In this document: positions 15,412 through 20,255 of the stretch, piece by piece
How the letters are laid out: each line of letters begins with the position of its first letter
Position numbering within the stretch: position 1 is the first letter of the stretch
NCBI GenBank assembly: GCA_005882155.1
Contig: VBCQ01000018.1
Coordinates: forward strand, 1-20,255
DNA length: 20,255 bases
Direction of reading: 5' to 3'
Source of the DNA: Betaproteobacteria bacterium
GTDB lineage: Bacteria > Pseudomonadota > Gammaproteobacteria > Burkholderiales > Burkholderiaceae_C
Made by a program: the position numbers and the translations under genes
Notes under the pieces: generated by a model
Told to the model about the DNA's origin: nothing
What the model saw: the letters and a program-made list of their open reading frames with translations, nothing else
The model's database searches: none

Positions 15412-15417
15412 GAGGAG
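15412..15417 (+). promoter_or_regulatory. ribosome binding site GAGGAG deciding the GTG start of dksA
   Basis: GAGGAG lies 6 bases before GTG 15424. The alternative ATG at 15991, which would give a DksA of normal size, has no ribosome binding site (CCGACCCGACAA precedes it), so the long form with the basic tail is favoured. Confidence 0.65.
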
Positions 15418-15423
15418 ACTCAC

Positions 15424-16485
15424 GTGAGCAAGACCCCGGCCAAGCCAGTGACCACCAAGAAGCCCGCGGCCAAGGCATCGGCGTCCGCCAAGAAGACCGT
15501 CAAGCCGGCAGCCAAGGCGGCGAAAGCGACAAAGCCAGCGACGAAGCCCGCGGCCAAGCCGGTCGCCAAGAGCAAACCGGCCGCAAAACACGGCGCCAAG
15601 CCGGCAGCCAAGCACGCGACGAAGCCGGCCGCGAAGCCGTCGGCCAAAGCGCCGGCACGAGCACCCGTTAAGTCAGCGGCCAAACCGACTGCGAAAGCGC
15701 CGATCAAGGCACCCGCCAAGGCGGCACCAGCGCATGCGGCACATGGCCACGCCGCGCATGGGCATCATGCAGCGGCGGTGAAGCCGCATGCGAAACCGAC
15801 TCCCGCGCCGGCGCCGCTGAAAACTGCCACGCCGGTGGCGGCCAAGCCAGTCGCTCATGTGCCGCCCACCAGGCCGGCGTCGAGCCGAAGCTCGCGCCAC
15901 CATCCCACCGCACCGGCGGCCGCGCCGCTGCCGCCACCGACATCCAGGTTCGCCGACCGCTTCGCGCCGCCTCGGCCACCGACCCGACAAATGAACAACC
16001 TCGAAGTAGACACCGTCAAGCACGCCCACAAGGCCGACCCGAAGCTCGCCAACGCATGGAAGACCAAGTCGGGTAAAGACCTGAGCGAAGCCGAAATCCT
16101 CGCGATGCCCGACGCCGAGTACATGAACGACAAGCAGCTCGAGTTCTTCCGCGGCCGCTTGCAGATGCTGAAGGACGACCTGCTGTCGAACGCGGTCGAC
16201 ACGACCGAGCACCTGCGCGAAGACACCTCCATCGTCCCCGACCCGGCGGACCGCGCCACGATCGAGGAGGAGCACGCGCTCGAGCTGCGCACGCGCGACC
16301 GCGAGCGCAAGCTGCTGAAGAAGATCTCGCAGTCGCTGGCGCGCATCGACGCCGGCGACTACGGTTTCTGTGACGAAACCGGCGAACCGATCGGCCTCGG
16401 GCGGTTGATCGCGCGGCCCACCGCTACACTGTCTCTCGAAGCCCAGCAGCGTAGAGAGCTGAAGCAGAAGATGTTCGGCGATTGA
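15424..16485 (+). CDS. dksA: DksA with long histone-H1-like N-terminal tail
   Basis: The 353-residue protein is an RNA polymerase secondary-channel regulator (stringent response with ppGpp) with an unusual extension. Residues 1-145 are almost only Lys, Ala and Pro in AAKPxxK repeats, with a His cluster at 104-122; residues 146-189 are Pro/Ser/Arg-rich. DksA proper starts at about 190 (MNNLEVDTVK) and includes the coiled coil with tip D273-P-A-D276-R-A278, matching the DxxDxA of E. coli DksA, and RDRERKLLKKI. The zinc-finger region has C316 only; the other three ligand positions are T319, S337 and A340. GTG 15424 is supported by GAGGAG. Lys/Ala tails of this kind resemble AlgP and Bordetella H1-like proteins, and DNA binding is inferred. 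Confidence 0.88.
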   Translation: MSKTPAKPVTTKKPAAKASASAKKTVKPAAKAAKATKPATKPAAKPVAKSKPAAKHGAKPAAKHATKPAAKPSAKAPARAPVKSAAKPTAKAPIKAPAKAAPAHAAHGHAAHGHHAAAVKPHAKPTPAPAPLKTATPVAAKPVAHVPPTRPASSRSSRHHPTAPAAAPLPPPTSRFADRFAPPRPPTRQMNNLEVDTVKHAHKADPKLANAWKTKSGKDLSEAEILAMPDAEYMNDKQLEFFRGRLQMLKDDLLSNAVDTTEHLREDTSIVPDPADRATIEEEHALELRTRDRERKLLKKISQSLARIDAGDYGFCDETGEPIGLGRLIARPTATLSLEAQQRRELKQKMFGD

Positions 16486-16520
16486 AGCTGCGTTTCGCTC
16501 ACCCGGCGCAGCATCGCGAC

Positions 16521-18230
16521 ATGTCGGAACCGAAAGACACGACCAGTTTCTTCCGCAAAGTCGTCAAGTTCGTGGCGAACCCGTCCACGGAATGGAGCGA
16601 TTTGGGGCCGCCGAACTCGGAGGCGCGGGAGAACGAGTTCGCCAAGTCCGAACTGAAGGCGATGATCGAGCGCAAGCGGCGCAACGATTTCGTTCGCAAG
16701 CGCGAGTTCGACATGCTGCGCAAGGTGCGCCGCGAAGGCCTGTCGAGCGAGCAGCTCGCGGCACTCGGCGGCTCGTCGCGCATCGACGACTCCGAGGCCC
16801 GTCTGCAAGACAGCGGCGCCAAGCCCGACAGCGGCGTCAAGGCGAAGATCGACGAGATCGAGCAGCAGATGGTCGGCGACGGCGGCTACGCCGGATCGCA
16901 GCGCCGCACGCCCGAGTTCTACAACGCGCGCACGCAGCCGATTCCGATGGAGTCGCGCGCGACTGTCGCCGGTGGGCTCAACGACGGCGGGCGCGTCGTC
17001 GACACCACACCGGGCGAGCGCGGTCGCGCGGGCCAGGCGGCCACACCCGCCGCCGTCGTGATGGGGCCGGGCATGTCGCCGCTGTCGCCGTTGTCGCTCG
17101 ACGCGGCAACGTCCGACTTCGCCCATCCATTTGCGGTCGAGGTCAACGAGGTCGCTCACGACCCTGACCTCGACGAGGCGGTGATCGCGTTCGCGAATGC
17201 CGACTTCGAGCTGTGCGAGCAGTCGCTGTCGACGCTGACCGGCTATCACGGCGAGCGCGCGCAGCATGCCGAGACCTGGCTGGTGCTGTTCGATCTGTAC
17301 CGCGCGATCGGCCAGCAGCAGAAGTTCGAAAGCTTGGCCCTCGACTACGCGCAGCAATTCGGCTGGTCCGCGCCGCAGTGGTTCTCGATGCCCAAGCTCG
17401 TTGCCGAGTCGGCGAGCGAAGATCGGCCCAACACCGCGCGCATCGATGGCCAGGTCGGCTGGGTCTGCCCCGACTTCGTCGACGCAGAGGCGGTCGCCAA
17501 GCTGCGCTCGCAAACCCTGCAGATGCCGCTGCCCTGGGTCTTCGATTGGAGCGCGCTGAAGAACATCGACGCCGAAGCCTGTGCGCGGCTGAGCGAGCTG
17601 TTCCGCCACTGGATCGGCCAAAAGCTCGACATGCGCTGGCTGAGCGGCGAGCGGCTGTTCACCGTGCTGCTCGACGCCGCGCCCACCGGCGTTCGCGATG
17701 CCGACCCGGCGTACTGGCAGCTGCGCCTCGATGCGCTGCGAATGACCAATCGGCCCGACCAGTTCGACGAAGCGGCGATCGACTACTGCGTCACCTACGA
17801 GGTCTCGCCGCCGTCGTGGGAACCCGCACTGTGCCAGGTGCGGGTGAGCGGCGCCGAACATAGCACCAGCTCGCCGCCGCTGTCGGTCGTGAGCGAAGTG
17901 TCGACGAGCTTCGTCGAGTCGCAGCTCACCGAAGACACCAACATGGTCCAGGTCGCGAGCGTCGAGCTCTCGGGTCAGCTGGTGGGCGACATCGGCGAGA
18001 CGATGAAGAAGATGGATGCCGAGCTCGGCACCTCGGCGATGGTCAACGTGTCGTGCGCCAAGCTGATCCGCGTCGACTTCATCGCCGCGGGCGATCTGCT
18101 CAACTGGGTGCTCGCGCGGCGCAGCGAAAACCGCGCGGTGAGCTTCGTCGATGCGCATCGACTGGTCGCGCTCTTCTTCGGCGCGATGGGCATCACCGAA
18201 CACGCGAAGGTGAAGGTCCGCACCATCTGA
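16521..18230 (+). CDS. STAS-domain protein with duplicated helical/STAS units
   Basis: The 569-residue protein is conserved, as I recall it, between dksA and hslV in Burkholderiales and usually annotated only as STAS-domain protein. Residues 1-120 are charged and predicted helical (FFRKVVKFVANPSTEW, MIERKRRNDFVRKREFDMLRKVRR). Residues 121-205 are low-complexity and probably disordered. Then come a helical unit (about 217-290, ending WSAPQWF), a STAS-like domain (about 305-385), a second helical unit (about 395-435, ending VSPPSWE) and a second STAS-like domain (475-568). The two helical units align (W-x-L...QQKFESLALDYAQQF against W-x-L...PDQFDEAAIDYCVTY), so the protein arose by internal duplication. 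No serine phosphorylation motif, kinase partner or membrane segment is seen. ATG 16521 is 35 bases after the dksA stop; TTG 16482 is a poor alternative. Confidence 0.72.
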   Translation: MSEPKDTTSFFRKVVKFVANPSTEWSDLGPPNSEARENEFAKSELKAMIERKRRNDFVRKREFDMLRKVRREGLSSEQLAALGGSSRIDDSEARLQDSGAKPDSGVKAKIDEIEQQMVGDGGYAGSQRRTPEFYNARTQPIPMESRATVAGGLNDGGRVVDTTPGERGRAGQAATPAAVVMGPGMSPLSPLSLDAATSDFAHPFAVEVNEVAHDPDLDEAVIAFANADFELCEQSLSTLTGYHGERAQHAETWLVLFDLYRAIGQQQKFESLALDYAQQFGWSAPQWFSMPKLVAESASEDRPNTARIDGQVGWVCPDFVDAEAVAKLRSQTLQMPLPWVFDWSALKNIDAEACARLSELFRHWIGQKLDMRWLSGERLFTVLLDAAPTGVRDADPAYWQLRLDALRMTNRPDQFDEAAIDYCVTYEVSPPSWEPALCQVRVSGAEHSTSSPPLSVVSEVSTSFVESQLTEDTNMVQVASVELSGQLVGDIGETMKKMDAELGTSAMVNVSCAKLIRVDFIAAGDLLNWVLARRSENRAVSFVDAHRLVALFFGAMGITEHAKVKVRTI

Positions 18231-18239
18231 AAGCGGACA

Positions 18240-18260
18240 CCGCGGGGTTGAATCCCGCGG
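18240..18260 (+). other. stem-loop in the hslV leader
   Basis: CCGCGGG (18240-18246) pairs with CCCGCGG (18254-18260) around a 7-base loop, 22 bases upstream of the hslV ATG. No T run follows, so it is more likely a 5'-leader structure than a terminator. I recall that the E. coli hslVU mRNA also has a 5' stem-loop that stabilises it; a shared role is conjecture. Confidence 0.45.
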
Positions 18261-18282
18261 CCATGTCTGCACATACTGCGGC

Positions 18283-18825
18283 ATGGAAAACTTTCACGGC
18301 ACCACTATCGTCAGCGTGCGTCGCGGCGGCTTGGTGGCGATCGGCGGCGATGGCCAGGTCACGCTCGGCAACGTCATCGTCAAAGCGTCGGCACGCAAGA
18401 TTCGCAAGCTCTATCACGATCAGGTGCTGGCCGGTTTTGCCGGTGCCACTGCCGACGCGTTCACGCTGTTCGAGCGCTTCGAGGCCAAGCTCGAGAAGCA
18501 TCAGGGTCACCTCGTGCGCGCCGCCATCGAGCTGACGAAAGACTGGCGCACCGATCGCGTGTTGCGCCGACTCGAGGCAATGCTCGCCGTGGCCGACAAG
18601 GAAGCCTCGCTGATCATCAGCGGCAACGGCGATGTGCTCGAGCCCGACTTCGGCATCATCGCGATCGGCTCGGGCGGTGCATATGCCCAAGCCGCGGCAC
18701 GCGCCTTGCTCGAACACACCGAGCTCGCGCCGCCCGACATCGTCAAGAAGTCGCTCGAGATCGCCGGCGACTTGTGCATCTACACCAACCAGCATCACAG
18801 CGTCGAAGTGCTCGGCGAGAAGTGA
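18283..18825 (+). CDS. hslV: HslV peptidase subunit of the HslUV protease
   Basis: The 180-residue N-terminal-nucleophile peptidase forms double hexameric rings in the cytoplasm and degrades proteins unfolded by HslU. The N-terminus MENFHGT7TIVSVRRGG shows the processing site before the catalytic threonine; GGDGQVTLGN, VRRLEAMLAV-like RRLEAMLAVADK, GNGDVLEPDFGIIAIGSGG and CIYTNQHHSVEVL are family segments. Length matches E. coli (176) with a small extension. It lies 52 bases after the STAS gene and 25 bases before hslU. No clear sigma32 promoter was found, so it may be read from upstream. Confidence 0.96.
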   Translation: MENFHGTTIVSVRRGGLVAIGGDGQVTLGNVIVKASARKIRKLYHDQVLAGFAGATADAFTLFERFEAKLEKHQGHLVRAAIELTKDWRTDRVLRRLEAMLAVADKEASLIISGNGDVLEPDFGIIAIGSGGAYAQAAARALLEHTELAPPDIVKKSLEIAGDLCIYTNQHHSVEVLGEK

Positions 18826-18850
18826 CCGACTCTCGCTCGAGCCCCACACC

Positions 18851-20074
18851 ATGCCCATGACACCGCAGGAGATCGTCTCCGAGCTCGATCGCTACATCGT
18901 CGGCCAGTCGGACGCCAAGCGCGCCGTCGCGATTGCGCTGCGCAACCGCTGGCGGCGCCAGCAGGTCGACGAGAAGTTGCGCAGCGAAATCACGCCGAAG
19001 AACATCCTGATGATCGGCCCGACCGGCGTCGGCAAAACCGAAATCGCGCGGCGACTCGCCAAGCTCGCCGACGCGCCGTTCATCAAGGTTGAGGCGACCA
19101 AGTTCACCGAAGTCGGCTACGTCGGCAAGGACGTCGACTCGATCGTTCGCGACCTCGTCGACATGGCGGTCAAGCAGGAGCGCGAAACCGCGATGCGGCG
19201 CCAGCGCGCGCGTGCCGAAGACGCCGCCGAAGACCGCGTGCTCGACATCCTGGTGCCGCCGGCGCGCAGCGACTTCGGCATCACACCATCCTCGCCCGAC
19301 AATACCGCGCGCCAGGTGATGCGCAAGCGCTTGCGCGAAGGCAGCCTCGCCGACAAGGAAGTCGAGATCGAGCTGTCCGAAGCGAAGCCCGCGTTCGAGA
19401 TCATGGGGCCGGCCGGCATGGAAGACATGGCCGAGCAGTTGCGCGGCATGTTCGCCAACATCGGCGGCGGCAAGCGCAAGCTGCACAAGGTGAAGATCGC
19501 CGAGGCGATCAAGCTGCTGGTCGACGAGGAGGCCGCCAAGCTCGTCAACGAAGACGAAATCCGCAGCGCCGCGCTGACCAACGCCGAGCAGAACGGTATC
19601 GTCTTCATCGACGAGATCGACAAGGTGACCTCGCGCTCCGACAGCGGCACCGCCGAAGTTTCACGCCAGGGCGTTCAGCGCGACCTGCTGCCGCTCGTCG
19701 AAGGCACGACGATCAACACGAAGTTCGGCATGGTCAAGACGGACCACATCCTGTTCATCGCGTCGGGCGCGTTCCACCTCACCAAGCCGAGCGACCTGAT
19801 CCCCGAGTTGCAGGGCCGCTTCCCGATCCGGGTGAAGCTCGAGCTCACGCCCGACGGCATTCGCCGCTTGGCGCAGACGGCTTACGACGTCAACGAGCGC
19901 ACCGAAAACATTGGCGCGCGGCGGCTGTCGACCGTGATGGAGCGGCTGCTCGACGAAGTGAGCTTCGACGCGCCGAATCTCGGCGGGCAAACGATCACGC
20001 TCGATGCGGCGGCGGTGGATGGGAAGTTGGCGGCGCTGGCGAAGGATGAGGATTTGTCGCGGTACATCCTCTGA
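18851..20074 (+). CDS. hslU: HslU ATPase, with an apparent internal deletion
   Basis: The 407-residue AAA+ unfoldase of HslUV keeps Walker A GPTGVGKT (56-63), the pore loop GYVG (89-92), the I domain (about 110-240), Walker B VFIDEIDK (251-258), the LQGRFPIR Arg-finger region (320-327), sensor 2 in NIGARRL (353-359) and the C-terminal DLSRYIL that docks into HslV. Against the E. coli protein as I remember it (443 residues), the sequence is collinear except just after RVKLE (about 331). There the segment spanning ALTTSDFERIL to GVNIEF in E. coli is absent and the sequence goes straight to LTPDGIRRLA. The loss is about 36 residues, in frame. The junction reads AGCTCGAGCTC (19836-19846). Start ATG 18851 has no strong ribosome binding site. 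Confidence 0.88.
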   Translation: MPMTPQEIVSELDRYIVGQSDAKRAVAIALRNRWRRQQVDEKLRSEITPKNILMIGPTGVGKTEIARRLAKLADAPFIKVEATKFTEVGYVGKDVDSIVRDLVDMAVKQERETAMRRQRARAEDAAEDRVLDILVPPARSDFGITPSSPDNTARQVMRKRLREGSLADKEVEIELSEAKPAFEIMGPAGMEDMAEQLRGMFANIGGGKRKLHKVKIAEAIKLLVDEEAAKLVNEDEIRSAALTNAEQNGIVFIDEIDKVTSRSDSGTAEVSRQGVQRDLLPLVEGTTINTKFGMVKTDHILFIASGAFHLTKPSDLIPELQGRFPIRVKLELTPDGIRRLAQTAYDVNERTENIGARRLSTVMERLLDEVSFDAPNLGGQTITLDAAAVDGKLAALAKDEDLSRYIL

Positions 20075-20095
20075 GAGCGATCAGCACGCGAACGG

Positions 20096-20255
20096 CTACA
20101 ACGCCAACCGATGCGACTGCAGCGCCAGCAACCCGTCGAAGATCAGATGGTCAACCGTCTCGAACGGCAAATCGGTGATCGGCGCGAGCTTCACCGCGGC
20201 ACCGCCCGTCATCAGCAGCACCGGCTCCTGCCCGCTGTGCGCGAGCAATCTTCGG
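20096..20255 (-). CDS. coaX: type III pantothenate kinase, 3' end (partial)
   Basis: The last 53 codons of a - strand gene end in TAG at 20096-20098, convergent with hslU with 21 bases between stops. The visible residues, PVLLMTGGAAVKLAP, then VDHLIFDGLLAL, match the C-terminal region of CoaX (usual LxLTGGxA...PxLVLDGL pattern). CoaX phosphorylates pantothenate in the first step of coenzyme A synthesis. The ATP-binding and catalytic parts lie outside the window, so the call rests on one motif pair. Confidence 0.75.
   Translation of the reverse strand, partial: RRLLAHSGQEPVLLMTGGAAVKLAPITDLPFETVDHLIFDGLLALQSHRLAL

Noticed and set aside
14219..15478. Long open frame (about 419 codons) antisense to cobW
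   Set aside because: It mirrors the cobW coding frame in GC-rich DNA. Its His/Val-rich product comes from complementing the metal-binding loop, and it has no domain or plausible start context.
15451..15750. AAKP coding repeats in dksA as a tandem DNA repeat or CRISPR-like array
   Set aside because: Repeat units vary in length and sequence at DNA level. They reflect a low-complexity protein tail, with no spacer/repeat structure.
16359..18284. 641-codon open frame antisense to the STAS gene
   Set aside because: High GC leaves few stops on the opposite strand. The translation is Arg/Ala-rich with no recognisable motif, while the sense strand has STAS-like structure and conserved context.

Overview
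The window is about 20 kb of GC-rich, densely packed chromosome. Codon use is strongly GC-biased throughout. The gene order corC-lnt-glyQ-glyS-gmhB-plsC-ygjP, followed in the other direction by cobW-dksA-(STAS protein)-hslV-hslU, is what I associate with Betaproteobacteria of the order Burkholderiales (Rubrivivax/Leptothrix/Comamonadaceae-like). The genus cannot be fixed from the sequence alone.

Left region (1-3071, + strand). The 3' end of a metallo-beta-lactamase-fold hydrolase is followed by a three-gene unit with its own sigma70-like promoter. The unit encodes (i) a small N-terminal zinc-ribbon membrane protein, (ii) an M48 metallopeptidase with a C-terminal zinc ribbon of the same CxxC-x10-CxxC spacing, its start codon overlapping the previous stop, and (iii) a protein with a CHAT-protease-like fold lacking both catalytic residues, fused to a TIR domain that keeps its putative NADase glutamate. 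This is the least ordinary part of the window and my candidate for an undescribed signalling or defence module. That function is inference only.

Middle region (3105-14137, all - strand). In the direction of transcription it reads corC, lnt, an HD/LuxR gene, a FAAH-like amidase, glyQ, glyS, gmhB, plsC and a ygjP-type metallopeptidase. corC/lnt, glyQ/glyS and (nearly) glyS/gmhB are joined by overlapping or abutting stop/start codons. The HD/LuxR gene and the amidase sit between lnt and glyQ, which are close neighbours in related genomes as I remember them. The HD/LuxR gene is bracketed at both ends by a 28-bp direct repeat (27/28 identical). The ygjP gene is broken: its two halves are in different frames and a helix-sized piece is missing.

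Right region (14270-20074, + strand). A CobW/COG0523 GTPase with a histidine-rich loop is followed by DksA with a long lysine/alanine/proline-rich, histone-H1-like N-terminal tail and only one of the four zinc-finger cysteines. Next come a large two-STAS protein with an internal duplication, then the HslV peptidase and the HslU ATPase. HslU is about 36 residues shorter than usual because of an in-frame gap right after the Arg-finger region. The window closes with the 3' end of a type III pantothenate kinase gene (coaX) on the - strand, convergent with hslU.

No tRNA, rRNA, CRISPR array, insertion sequence or prophage gene was recognised. No gene-free stretch exceeds about 135 bases.
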